Assembly (NCBI RefSeq): GCF_933775445.1
Contig: NC_065873.1
Span: 17,174,001-17,238,000, forward strand
Direction of reading: 5' to 3'
From: Argentina anserina
Taxonomy: Eukaryota; Streptophyta; Magnoliopsida; Rosales; Rosaceae
Length of the DNA stretch: 64,000 bases
The notes under the pieces are model-generated. The model saw only the letters and a list, made by a program, of their open reading frames with translations, was not told where the DNA came from and did not search any database. Positions 35,063 through 46,822 of this stretch are shown here, in pieces. Position numbers and translations under genes: made by a program. Positions within the stretch are counted from its first letter, which is position 1. Every line of letters starts with the position of its first letter.

Positions 35063-36434
35063 TAAGGGGAAGGACTTTGCTGCTGCATATGACGATAGAG
35101 AATTGGAGGCTCCATATGAAAACAAATTTGGCAATCTATTTTCTTGTCCTATCTAACTGACCGAACCTCTCCAAACAAATCCCTTTTGATTTCTTTAGTG
35201 GTGGGATCTGCGGGGTATATCTACAGTATTTATCAAAGAAAAATGAAACATTGACTTAGTTTATATATAGCTCACCCAATAGGAAATCATATGTGGGCAG
35301 AATTATGCATCTGCATTGTATCATGACGCGCGGTAAATCCCTCTAAGCTTTCCTCTTGTAGACTTGTACAGCAAATTATACACGAGCAATGAGCAGGTAC
35401 TCTTACCATTTGTGAAGGCTAAAAACTCTAAACCCCTAAACTCGTAAAGCAACAAAACCTTTATTATGATGAGTACGTTGATGACTCTTAAGTTTCCGCA
35501 AAAACAATTACAGAGCAGTAGCGAGCTAGGAAATAGTTCAGGAACCGAAGCCCCGTTTGCTGATTTTGGGACAGAGTTGCTCTTACAAGGTGGCGCTATA
35601 TATGATCCCTGCCATGCTAGATTTCAATCAGAAGAAATGATGATTTTGAGGGTACGTACTGGAAGAATGAGGGAGTTGCTTACTAGTATATATATGTTAA
35701 TATGTATGTGTATAATTGGAGTAACAGTCGCTACTTATATGTTGGTCCAAGCTAGAAGTGATGGTCCTATGACTCGTATCTCTCCCAATGTTGGTTCAGG
35801 TTGTAAGTAACTGGAAAAAATCGACAGATCGGTCACGGTGCATGTAAAGCCCCAGTCACACACGCCACCTGAAGTATAATTAATATATGGCAACTTCTTG
35901 AATCTTTCTCTGAAGTGACTGAAGCTTAATTAATTTTTATGGGGCAATCTACGTATGATTCTTCTGACTTCTGCACACGGAATTAGGTGTTGACGGACTT
36001 CGTCCATCGTCGCAAACTCGCAACGTGTAGTGCTTTCCCTCCCGGTAGTTCCGTCACTTTCGCCACTTATTGCAACGCGCCTGGACCAATGTATTTAGTA
36101 TTAGTTTCCTCGTCATGCAATTTGACATCTTCCGGCCATTTGAAGATATAAAACTAGTCCCGTCTCTTTTCTGTTATACTTGCACAACACGTAATTACCA
36201 GCTGGTCTATCTTCTCTTTCCATGCAATTTACCATCTTTGATCCGTTCATGCTTTTTAGTTTAATATGCTCGTCGGGAAACATTTTATTAGTGCAAATTG
36301 TTTTTTTTTCCACTAGTTCCATCCCTTTCCCCAAAGTCAGAGGCATCTCTTTCTATCATACACCTGTAGTTGGCTTACTTGCAACACCGTACCCCAAGAT
36401 CAAAACTTTTATAAAATCTGGGAAATTAACTAGC
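35063..36434 (+). other. tail of zinc-ribbon fragment A, then intergenic sequence
   Basis: 35067 to about 35180 matches 49924-50050, the tail of copy B, including GCATATGACGATAG and the following TTGTCCTATCTAACTGACCG. It is the displaced continuation of 25101. A 114-codon open frame at 35466-35810 has a hydrophobic stretch (SIYMLICMCIIGVTVATYML) and ends in an exon-like way near a GTACGT. It has no recognised domain and may be chance. Confidence 0.5.
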
Positions 36435-36441
36435 TATATAA
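36435..36441 (+). promoter_or_regulatory. candidate TATA box of the TIR-NB gene
   Basis: TATATAA lies 81 bp before the ATG at 36522, preceded by AGC and followed by TGCGCC. Spacing allows a transcription start near 36470 and a 5' UTR of about 50 nt. It is a position-based inference. Confidence 0.45.
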
Positions 36442-36521
36442 TGCGCCTATTCTCTAATCATACATGTACAACTTCTTACTCATAGCTAGCCCTTCTGTGT
36501 TGGGAAAAATTTTGAATCAAA

Positions 36522-37767
36522 ATGGCCTCCACCTCATCTCCTCAACTGAAGAAATATCATGTGTTCTTGAGTTTTAGGGGTGAAGACACCCGCGAGCTTA
36601 CACAATATATCTTTGCTGAATTGAAGAAGCGAACAATCAATGCTTTCATGGATGACTTTGTTCTCGAAAGAGGGACTAATCTCAGTGAAGGGTTCAAGCT
36701 GGCTATTGAACAGTCCAGGCTTTCGATTGTCATTATTTCAAAAAACTATGCTTCTTCACGTTGGTGCTTGGATGAACTTGCACATATTTTTCGATGCAAA
36801 AAAGAGAGTGATAATATCATGCCAATCTTCTATGGCGTGGAACCTGGAGATGTACGTCATCAAAGGGGAAGTTTTGCAGAGCATTTCATCCAGCACGAAA
36901 AGAAGTTGGGAAAAGGTTCAAAGGAGGTGCTAGAGTGGAGAGATGCAATGAAAAAGTTGGGTAATCTTGCCGGCTGGAAGCTATCGACAGATAGGTAAAC
37001 ATGAATGAACAACCAGCTCATACATACGTATACATAATTACATATGTATATAGTTTTGCTTGACAATACTTAAATTTTGTCTCGTTCAGATCTTATAAGT
37101 AGAAAATAAAAGTGAAAAAAAACTTATGACTAACATTATCATGATCAAATTCCTAAACATCTCTTCTTTTTCTTGTAGGTCTAAAACTGAGCTTATCGAA
37201 GAGATTGTTGATGCAGTGTGGAGGAAAATTCATAGTGCATTTGGAAGGGCGACACGTGCTGCACAGAAATCAGATAAAATAGTTAAGAAAATAAACAATA
37301 TAGATTCACTTTTAAAGCTAGATTCAAATGATACTCGGTTCATAGGAATATGGGGAAGGGATGAGATAGGCATTAAAGCCACTGCTGATTTAGTCCATAA
37401 TAGAATAAGAGATAATTTTGAATTAAGCATTTTTGTTAGAGATATCAGACGGAAAACCCATGATATAAGTTTAGTTTATGTTCAAACCCAGCTTTTAAAA
37501 GAACTAAATGGAAGGTCCGAGAAGGTTCCAAGTGTAGATGTGGGAAATTCTGAGATAGAGAAATCTGTACGTAATAAAAAGGTTCTTTTGATTCTTGATG
37601 ATGTAGACTCAACATACAATACAACTATCTTGTGCGGAAAGAAGGACTGGTATGGCTGTGGTAGCAGAATCATCTTCACATCTATGGATCGAGATTCGCA
37701 AGTAAAACATGATGGTTTGCTGGAGGGATTGAGCGCAGTTGAAGCTCGTGAACTGAACTACAAATAG
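36522..37767 (+). CDS. truncated TIR-NB disease-resistance-like protein
   Basis: Two exons, 36522-36994 and 37179-37767, with GT/AG ends and phase-matched junction (AG|G = Arg158), give 353 residues. Residues 11-150 are a TIR domain (YHVFLSFRGEDTR; SSRWCLDELAHIF with the likely NADase Glu85). Residues 158-353 are the start of an NB-ARC domain: kinase 2 LLILDDVD (294-301) and RNBS-B GSRIIFTSMDRD (319-330). The P-loop reads GIWGRDEIGIKA, so the invariant Lys is Ile223. GLPL, MHD and LRR parts are missing; a TAG ends the frame. TIR domains cleave NAD+ in plant immunity. This could be a TN-type adaptor or a decayed TNL. The copia-3 LTR begins 68 bp downstream. Confidence 0.85.
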
Positions 37768-37834
37768 AAATCTTTCCACAGAACTATGTATGCATGGTTC
37801 CTTTGGAATGTAATAAACTGAAAAAATATATATA

Positions 37835-38041
37835 TGTTCCGGGAGAATTACTATTTTACATTTGTGTGTGTCTTAGTCTTATTAAGTTTCATGTTAGAGA
37901 AAAATTCGCACATCTGTAATAGATTAGGACTCTAAATCCTACGGGATTTTGGTTATATAATACTTATATATATACCTACATATCATTCAATAAAAATACA
38001 GTTATTATCCGAATTACTCTCATATTTATTATTCTGCATCA
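37835..38041 (+). repeat. copia-3 5' LTR
   Basis: 207 bp, close match to 49426-49636, including GTAATAGATTAG and TTCAATAAA (a possible polyadenylation signal) near 37987. It sits only 68 bp after the TIR-NB stop codon. Confidence 0.9.
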
Positions 38042-39617
38042 CGTTATCACGCACTTTGCCCTAAAACCATAAACTTTTAAAGCCTTAGAAAACCTAATTT
38101 TTCTTTTTCTCCCTGTCGACCACCCTTGTTTCTGGCCTTCGGCACATTTTCTGTCGATGCTCCTTGTTGGCGACAGACTTGCACGGCCCCGTCACCTCCG
38201 GAAGCCCCTGCAGTCCTTGCCCCGTAGCCCCTACACGCAGCCTCTGCAGCCCCTGCCACCGCAGCTCCGCATGGCCTCCTACGCATTCTGTCACTACCAC
38301 GAAATTTCGAGTCTGAACTCAAAAATCGAAGTCATGAAAAACTCTAAAACAATCTCAATAAATCGAAATCGTCTAATCGTCACAACGTATCATTACTGAG
38401 TTCATAGTACAACTTAGTCAAATGGATTATTACAAAACCAATTTAAAATTCAAACATTATTTCAAATGGAAATATAAAATCCTCACAATCCTCACCACAA
38501 AATAAATAAATAAACTTCGAAGTCTTCTGAGTAGTCCGTCAATTCTGCTAATCCACACATGCAGAACTATCCTCTATACCATCGAATATGTGCATTGGGA
38601 TTGTAAACACAAACCCGGTAAGCTTTGCAGCTCGTATGAGTAAAACAACAATATAACTCGCATATAAATACAGAAGAAAATATTGAAAACATTTAATCAT
38701 AAATGTACTCATGAGTCATTGGACGGCCCATCTGGTTGTCCAATAATATCTAAAAATATAAGTGCTCATGAGAAATCAGACAACCGATATGTTTACCCAA
38801 ATACATTTATAATATGGGTACTCATTAGCGCCAAGTACACATCTGTTACCCCTCATGTAGTACGCCGCCAGACATTGGGCAACCAATTGCTACCCAATAT
38901 TCAAAAAATATATGAGTACTCATAAGCCGGTAACCCATCTATTACCTCTCATGCCAGTACACCGGCAAACATACTAGAGCTCTAACTGTATCGTAACTGT
39001 CGCCCGGCCAAGGCTAGGTTTTGACATGCCAACACGTCCGAAGACAACAAAAAAGTTTTAACATAACTCAAGTTAAAACCACGTACAAACAATCCTCACA
39101 TATTGTCGTACAAAACCAAGTGACATGCTCAATAAATAAATATCAATGCTATAAATGAATTTATTTGCAAACGGAAATATGACAGTATATAATATAGCAA
39201 CTCATATACATATCATAGTTCAATATTTTTAAATAAGTGTAATTATGAATCACCGCTAAGGGTATATTCATCACTGTGAGATTTCACTCACCTTATAATC
39301 CTGAGCGTAATTTCCACAATTCCGCAAGCGAATCATTTACTTGTTGGGTCAATCACCTAGAATAGGTAAGAAGTGAATCTAGAAGCGTTACGTAAAACCT
39401 TAAATGCCGAAACAGTAATAATGTTTTACTGTTCAGCAATTTCTGGTTTTTACGAAATTACTGTTCATGTAATTACTATTCACATATCACTATTTAAATA
39501 CGTATTGTATATGTATTACTTTTCATATACATAATGTTTACGTATTCCTGTACACTAATGTATTATTCATAGTAAATACTGTCAGTAAATAGAAATCACT
39601 GATTTACCTTTCAGAAA

Positions 39618-39702
39618 TTACTTTTACAATTACTGTACGTAAATTACTTTTACAATTACTGTACGTAAATTACTTTTACAATTACTGTACGTAAATTACA
39701 TT
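39618..39702. repeat. 26-bp tandem repeat with TACGTA cores in the solo LTR
   Basis: CTGTACGTAAATTAC recurs at 39633, 39659 and 39685, a period of 26 bp, with a degenerate fourth unit near 39710. Each unit holds the palindrome TACGTA. A looser form lies in the right LTR piece at 33900-33990. In an LTR such units may be enhancer-like, but this is not shown. Confidence 0.75.
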
Positions 39703-39878
39703 TACATTTACTGTACATAAATTACTTTTTATATTTACCTTACAGAAATCACTTTTTACAAAAATTACTGTTTTGAAAAATCACTGCTCACGTGCCACCG
39801 CACGTGGCGGCGCGTGGGGTTCACGCGCCACCTCCGGTGACAGCGCATGGCGCTCACGCGACTCCCCACAGTGGCAGC

Positions 39879-40435
39879 CAGTGTTCTAAATATCGGGATA
39901 TATCGGGGATATATCGGCAATATATCAATGATATTTAGAAACCGATAGGATAAATGTCATATCGGTCAACTCAAAATATCGAGTCAACATGCGATATATC
40001 GGGTCAAACCAAGTTTGACCCGATATTTCGGTGTTTTCGGTGATTTTTTTTAAGGAGACGATGTCGTTTGGAGGAATATCAACGCAAATAGGCAGAAGGT
40101 GATTTATGAAGATGATTTTATCTCAGAAGATGAGAATGAAGATAATGAAGAAGATGAGTTTGACTTTGATTCTGATGATGAGAGAGTTTATAATGCATGA
40201 ATGCATAATCAATATCTCAATCTATATTTTGTGCACCTATTTTTGTTCAATTAGTACTTAGTAGTTAATATTATTTGGTATATTTTGAAGTATATGCTTA
40301 TAAATATATTAAATTTAAATTAAAAATTAACAAAAACGATAAATCCGATATAATCCGATATATCTCTATATATTCCCGTTATATCCTTATTTTACAAAAC
40401 CTATACGATGCCGATAACTGCTATTTAGACCATTG
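39879..40435 (+). mobile_element. hAT-type non-autonomous element, ATATCG-rich family, copy 3
   Basis: 557 bp from CAGTGTTCTAAATATCGG to CTATTTAGACCATTG. The flanking duplication GTGGCAGC / GTGGCAAC (39871-39878, 40436-40443) matches at 7 of 8. An internal open stretch near 40080-40200 encodes an acidic tail (EDENEDNEEDEFDFDSDDER, then VYNA and stop) that looks like the C-terminal end of a transposase-type gene. It is the third level of nesting: MITE in solo LTR in copia-3. Confidence 0.9.
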
Positions 40436-41402
40436 GTGGCAACGCGTGGAGCTCACAAACCGGCGCGCGTGGGTTGCCCACCGCCGCCCAAATCCCATCC
40501 TTTCCTTCCCTTATTCCCCACCACGACCCAAGGCCGCCTCCTGCACCCCTCAACTTCCCTCACGCGCCGCCTAAGGCGGCGGTATGATTCTCCCCTCCTC
40601 CTCCTCCTCCTCCGAATCTCCTCAATTTAACCCAAATTTCATTTACAATCATCACAACCATCAAATCAAATGATCCCTTACCTAGATTGAAGCTAAGAAC
40701 TCTGAAATGGCGCCGAGAAGCTTGGAGCGCCGACAGGGTATGTTGTGGCTCGAATCGAGTCTTAATCACTTGCATGCGGCGTCAGAAGGTGGAGAGGGAT
40801 GAGAGTCGAGATCTTGCGTCGGCGGAAGCGGGGTTTGAACGGCGGCGGAACTCGCAGGGGCTCGGGTTGTAGCGAGGGCTTCACGACAGCGAACAGAGGC
40901 GTGTCAAGCTCGGGGGTCGCTGCGGTGGACTGTGCGAAGCTTTTGGGCGAGGCGGTGAGAGTCACGGAGGTCCGGCTGGTGAGATCGTCGGAGGCGATTT
41001 GAGGGAGAGAGAGAGAGAGTCGGGTGAGAGAGAGGGGAGAGGCTGCGGGGTGTGAGAGAGAAAGGTGTTTCCGAAAATAGAAACCCTAATTCCCAAAGTT
41101 TCCTTTTTATACTCTTTTCTAAAATCGGAAACTAACTTCTGTCGTTAATAACTTTCACGTACGACGACCGATTAGAATGCGTGACGTGTCTAGGAAGTGT
41201 TCGGAAACGAGCGACGGAGTAAAAGTCGACTCCCGCGTCGCGGAAACGTAACGTTTTTCCAATTTAGGTTTATGATGACGGTTCCGTTTTCGATTGACAA
41301 CGTCGCGAAGCGAAACAAATGCAGTTTATTAATTTTAGAAACTCTATTACTTTCTAAGAATTCATTTTATTTGACTCCGAAAAGTCGGGTCATTACACAT
41401 TC

Positions 41403-42036
41403 GCCCCACAAAAAAAACTTTTTGCCCCGAAGACCCCGCATCAAAACATTCAAAATTGCTCATCCGGCATATTCACGCAAACAACGCGAACTTCAAAGGC
41501 AACATCTTCTCTCAAAGGAACCTACTCTCGTTTTCTTCACACCTTCAAAGGTAATTTTTAATTAACGTTCCCGCTTTTGAACGTATAGATATATTATATC
41601 AGACAATATTCACCTTACTTCAATCTCCTGCCATTCTTATACCGCAAATGAGGCCAAACAAGGGAACTCGCCACTCTTCTTTTTGGTCGATGTTTTTCGT
41701 GTGACGGTCCTAAGGAAGTTAATCGATTTCGTGCGGTCACCTGAGTGCACTGCTGTTTTGGGTGCGATCGTGAGTATCGCCATTTGCATTGATTTTTCTT
41801 GTGACCATATACGTCACCCCTTCTAATTCATGTTATACTTGAATATAATCGATTCCGTATTTGTTTTGTAGATATCATCGCCATCGCGATCGGAATTCGG
41901 CCTTTTTGGTCTTGATGGCAAGGAAAACCACCATTGGGGGTTTCCGATATGGAGCTCGCTTTTGAGAGCCCAGGGATTCAAGGCATGTTTGCTGACCCTC
42001 CTACTATTTTTCCACCTATGACCAAGACTTTAGCTC
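41403..42036 (+). other. copia-3 leader and disrupted gag start
   Basis: This continues the copia-3 leader interrupted at 38288. Short coding-like phrases near 41900-42000 (LDGKENHHWGFPIWSSLL) resemble the start of a copia gag, but frame breaks separate them from 42037. No other gene was recognised. Confidence 0.5.
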
Positions 42037-42870
42037 ATGAAACGTCACATTCATGCAACTCTCAAGAGGCAATACTTGAACGTAAAAAATCCTAAAAGTT
42101 TATGCAACAAACTTCGCTTGCGCTACGGCAACGTTTATGATAAGCTTCTCCCTGAATTGACCGTTAGATGGGATAACATCTGTCTATTGGACTATAAGAG
42201 AGTGGATAACTTCAATCAGGATATGATATGCCTGCAATCTGACCTTGGCACCGTTGGTGTCATCAAGACCAACCTAGATTTTCTCAATAAGACATTGGAC
42301 ACGTTTCCAATCAACTATGAGGTTCAAGATCATATCTATCGCACTCATGTAGAGGAAGGGAAGATCCGGACTTTAGCCGACTTAAGGGCGTTCTTGGCAA
42401 AGAAGGAGAGACATTCTGAGATCCTCCTCAACAATAACAATAGACATGTTGGCACTAAAAATATTGATACGCCACAGTCTAAATATGGGAAAGCTTCTAA
42501 GCAAAAGAATCAATCAATGAACGTTCCATACCAGCAACAAAATAACAATTCTCGTGGTGCAAGGCAACCAGGCCGTTCTCGGTCCAAGTCCAACACTTGG
42601 ACCCGTGATGGTGGCGACGCCGCACCCTCAGGGGGAGACCGTCCCTGTCCCAAACCTCGAGTAGACTATGTGCCTCCTCATGCCTCCAATTCCAGTGATG
42701 ACAAGTCTCCATGCTTCAAATGTGGCTCATTCAAGCACTTTAATCGCGATTATCGAGCTAGCAAAGAGATGATCAAGGCATACTCCACCTACAAGAAGTT
42801 TCTACAACCCGAATCGAACCATGTAGATGAAGAAGTTTCTACAACATCGAGACTCACCACATCTCCATGA
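42037..42870 (+). pseudogene. copia-3 gag
   Basis: A 277-codon open stretch with the UBN2-type gag core (LCNKLRLRYGNVYDKLLPEL, FPINYEVQDHIYRTHVEEGK). A basic, Gln/Asn-rich linker follows, then a zinc knuckle CFKCGSFKHFNRDY whose fourth ligand (Cys) is Tyr. The N-terminus is damaged. The open stretch ends in a TGA at 42868-42870. Confidence 0.85.
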
Positions 42871-43862
42871 AGCTCGAGCCATTTGCCTCCAAGACTAAGA
42901 CTCCGGCCCCTTTAATGGATATTTTGGACTTTGATTAGTCATTTTTAGTTTATTCTAGCTTTATGATTTCAAGTATTGTTATGGCCGACCATCATTGTTA
43001 CGTTCATTGACTTTGTAATAGTCCTTTGATTTTGGAATTAGAAATTCATGTGTGATGGCATTCAAAACATTTTCTCAATTTCTTATTTACAAGTCGATCT
43101 CTTTGAAAATTTTATTTACCTTACACATATCATGATGGTCAATGTGTATAACTCACGTGGTTTTTAAATTGGACGCTTCTGGATTACATGGGATCCCAAT
43201 AGCACTACATTATGAATTTAAAACTTAAAATTTGGAAGAATGAACCTCGGAACGTCAAAATTGACGTTGTTTTAGTCTCATTGGCCGTATACGGTCACTG
43301 TTCCGGCCTTTCAGGAATGTTTTCCGGCATTTTCCTGCGTTTCCGACCATTTTGGCCACTTTCCGGGGCCACCACACGGTTTCTGCCGGCGTCCCTTGTT
43401 GGACCTACAAATCCGGCCGTTGCCGGCTGGTTTTCCAGTCACTAGCGGCAGCGGTTTCCGGTGAGTTTTCAGGTCATTTCTTCGTAATTTCTCATCATTT
43501 TTCCGGCATATTTCCAGTAGTTTTGCTACCATGTTTTCCCAGTCCAAATTTCACCCGGTTTTGAGTTCTTTTGACATGGTTTTCCGGTTTTCTCCAAGTC
43601 CGTTATCTACACTCACCATCATTCTTTAAGTGTGTTTTTCCACCGATTTTGGATGGTTTTTACCACCCTAGTTTACTATTTGGTATTTCACTGCTTCAAT
43701 ACTATATTTTACCAACTCGTTAGTTGAAGAATATAGTACTATTGTCATGTGATACATTGGATGGGATTGCACTTTATTTTGATTCCCTTTCTTACAATAT
43801 TCTACGATGTATTGTACTAAATTATTCATGTGTTGCTAACTCTCTTAATTTTCATTTTGTAG
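42871..43862 (+). other. intron-like spacer between copia-3 gag and pol
   Basis: About 990 bp without coding similarity. The first part is AT-rich; 43290-43600 is dense in CCGG/TTTTCCGG motifs. The end reads TTTCATTTTGTAG directly before the ATG of the protease frame (43863), a good splice-acceptor context. Copia elements usually have little or no gap here. It may be an intron, a captured host fragment, or an unmarked insertion. Confidence 0.6.
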
Positions 43863-44351
43863 ATGTCCCGCGGTGAAATCGAGTGTCTAGCGGATTGCGG
43901 AACCGCCCACACTGTCCTACGGCACATGCAGTTGTTCACGGATCTAGTGTTTTTGACTTCTTCGATGACTATAATGATTGGCTCAAAATCTATCATTCAA
44001 GGAAGAGGCACCGCTTCTTTTTTGTTGCCTAATTTTACGACTCTCAACGTCGTTGACGCTCTTTATGCGCCGAAGTCTCCCCGCACCTTGCTAAGTTTTA
44101 AGGACATACGTGCAAATGGTTTTCACCTCAATACTTATGTTGAGAATAGAGAGGAATATCTTTGTGTTACCTCTGGGAAATCAGGCCAACACCACATCTT
44201 AGAGATGATGAAGAGTGTCGGGAATGGCTTGTATCTTACTTCCATTCGAATCTTTGAATCATATGCGGTTGAACGCAACTTTTGTGACTCGGACTCTTAT
44301 ATGCTTTGGCATGCCTGCCTCGGGCACCCTGGACGTGATATGATGATTTGA
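43863..44351 (+). pseudogene. copia-3 protease and GAG-pre-integrase region
   Basis: An open 162-codon stretch. The protease motif reads CLADCGTAHTVLRHMQLF, with Asp-Cys-Gly where copia enzymes have Asp-Ser-Gly. The block ends in a GAG-pre-integrase motif LWHACLGHPGRDMM. Downstream 44352-44690 contains three related CACGGTGAGGCC units and out-of-frame text. Confidence 0.82.
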
Positions 44352-44689
44352 ATTCTCAAGAATTCCTATGGTCATCCATTTTTCAAGTCCCGGAAGTGAT
44401 TGGAGGACCACCTCACCTGTACTCCACACGGTGAGGCCGTGCCTACCCATGCCTTGCACGGTGAGGCCAAGTCTGCCCCTCTCGGCAGGTCCACGGGATT
44501 CAAGCCATCGGTGGAGGCATCCTCTCCTTCACATGACCTTGTGATGCCTCCCGTGCTTTCTAATGACTCTATGGCAATCTCTAATGCCCATCGCTCGTTT
44601 TGCAAAGCTTATTCTCTTGCTAAATTTCAAGGAATTTCTTCCTTTGCTAAGGCTTAACATATAACATTTCATTCTTACAACATATTCAA

Positions 44690-45500
44690 GGTGACATTTG
44701 TGGACCTATTCAAATGGAATGCAGACGTTTTTGATATTTTATGGTATTGGTTGATGCATCGACACGTTGGTTACACGTCGTTTTGTTATCTATAAGGAAT
44801 GCTGCATTTGCTAAGTTATTAGCTGAGATCATCAAACTTAGGGCTCACCACCCTGACCATCCTATCAAATATATTCGCTTGGATAATGCTGGAGAATTCA
44901 CCTCCAAAACTTTTGATGATTACTACATGTCCATTGGGATCGAAGTTGAACATCATGTTCCTCATGTTCATTCACAGAATGGTCTAGCAGAGGCTACCAT
45001 CAAGCGTATTCAGCTTGTTGCTCAGGCAATGGTTATGTGTACTAACTTGCCGGTCTCTGCGTGGGGATATGCAGTTTTGCATGCAACAACACTTATTCAT
45101 TTCAGACCCATGGCTAACCAAGTGTTTAAGTGCGTACCAGATGGTACTGGTTACGAACCCACTATTTGACACTTACTCATATTTGGTTGCACCGTCTATG
45201 TGCTTATTACGCCTCAACTACGTACCAAAATGGGTCTGCAGAGATGATTAGGTATCTATATTGGCTATAATTCCCCAACTATTGTCTGCTACTTAGAAAC
45301 AACCACCAGAGATCTTTTTACTGCAAGATTTGCAGATTGTCACTTTGATGAGATATACTTCCCATCGTTAGGGGGGATGGGAATGTTATCATTCCAAATG
45401 AACGTCAGGAATTGACGTGGTGTGTCCCCACTATTTCTCATTATGATCCCCGCACTGCTCAAAGTGAGTTAGAAGTGCAACGCATTATCGACCTCTAAAA
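44690..45500 (+). pseudogene. copia-3 integrase
   Basis: The catalytic core keeps the triad positions: Asp in VLVDASTRWL, Asp in IKYIRLDNAGEF, and Glu in QNGLAEATIKRIQ. The core stops at 45167. Frame-shifted remains of the C-terminal part (LFGCTVYVLI, then IGIYIGYNSPTIVCYLE in plus-strand frames) run to about 45500. Confidence 0.85.
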
Positions 45501-45837
45501 AGTTGTAGATTCGATGCCCAACGGCTTTGTAGATATTTCTAAAGTGATGAGATCAAACATACCCGCTGCAAATGTACCGGCGCGGTTGGATGTCCCGAAA
45601 TACGGGCATGGAAGACAAACTCCTGGACCTAGCAGCGTTAGCACAACCCCTGCCAGTGGGACAGAGGCTGCCGGCAGCACCACCGTATGTCTGGTGTTGC
45701 CGGCGTCTCTATGGACGGCATCGCTAAGATGGACCGGCATGGAGCATCTTTGGCCTCGGCTCCTCAAAGAAAACTGAGGACACCGATAAACTATAAGGAT
45801 TCAAAGCCTAGAAATAAACGAATGACCAAGGCATAAC

Positions 45838-46814
45838 TAATGACTAAAAAATCGAAAACAAATCCACGATATATCGGCGAAATTTTCGTTTTTATGAGGG
45901 TTCGATATATCTTTGGGGTACGAACCAAATTTTGTTCGAAATTCCGGAAGTTTCTCGATATTTCGGGATATTTGGCGACATTTCGCGATATTTTCGAGAT
46001 TCTATAGAATATTCTTTATTTTTCTGCCACGTGGTTCTTGTATTTAAAAAACAAGAGATTGCTTGGAGGGAGAATCGAACCCTAGTGGGTGTAACCCACC
46101 CACATTCAAGTTTGCCAACCCTGCCAACATGCTTGCTTACAAATATCTTGCAACCATTTATATATATATGATCGATAATTTATTTAATATTTATATACTT
46201 TTCTCCAAATATCGATATTTCCAATGAAATTTCTAATTTTTAAACGATTTATATTTCTTCGAAACCTGATATTTTAGTCATTGATCTCAACTAAGTTTAC
46301 TATATTTTTTTCCTACATTTAATTATTCACTATAAGCCTATTTTTAACTACTTTATAAAAATAAAATTACTATGAATACATCCATTTTGGATGCATTGTT
46401 TAATCGTTGCACAATATACTCGGGGCTCTACTCAAGGAGACGAAGAAGATAGTAAATATTTGTACATCATAAATCATTTTAAAACAATCATGTAATTTCG
46501 TGTTCAATCTATTATATGCATCAAAACAATAGATGTTTAAAGTAATTTTTTAAAAAATTCTCAACAACTATTTCACCAAAAATTGCTACTACTCTCTATA
46601 TAGTAGGGTTTGTACAAGGTTACCATATGAAATATAATAGATCATGATTATTGAATCATCTGTAAAGTTTCATTTATAATTTCCATGTTTTTCTTTAAGT
46701 TTCCATCAATTTTATCAATATTTTTTTGAAATCGATATTTCCTCGAAATTTCCATCGAAATTTCCAATTTTCGGACTCTCGATATTTTCGTTCTCGTCGA
46801 TATTTTAGTCCTTG
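45838..46814 (+). mobile_element. hAT-type non-autonomous element, ATATCG-rich group, divergent copy 4
   Basis: 977 bp between TAATGACTAAAAAATCGA and TCGATATTTTAGTCCTTG, imperfect inverted repeats. A perfect 8-bp duplication GGCATAAC flanks it (45830-45837 and 46815-46822). Both ends are rich in CGATATATC/CGATATTT motifs but the termini differ from copies 1-3 (GACTAAAATATCG versus GTCTAAATATCGG), so it is a sister subfamily. It sits in the copia-3 integrase/RT linker. Confidence 0.88.
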
Positions 46815-46822
46815 GGCATAAC

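Larger units (their letters stand above)
38289..41397 (-). repeat. solo LTR of the gypsy chromovirus family
   Basis: It runs from TGTCACTACCACGAAATTTCG to CGGGTCATTACA and matches the LTR of the 25981-35062 element in the same orientation. The 5-bp duplication CATTC is perfect (38284-38288 and 41398-41402), so it arose by LTR-LTR recombination after insertion into the copia-3 leader. Removing the nested MITE and its duplicated 8 bp leaves about 2544 bp, a good estimate of full LTR length. Confidence 0.92.

Noticed and set aside
38077..38322. Minus-strand Gly/Arg-rich open frame before the solo LTR
   Set aside because: It lies in the copia-3 leader and crosses the solo LTR boundary at 38289, so it cannot be an original gene.
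43212..43564. Open frames on both strands in the gag-pol spacer
   Set aside because: They come from the CCGG-rich motif repetition and have no recognisable domain.
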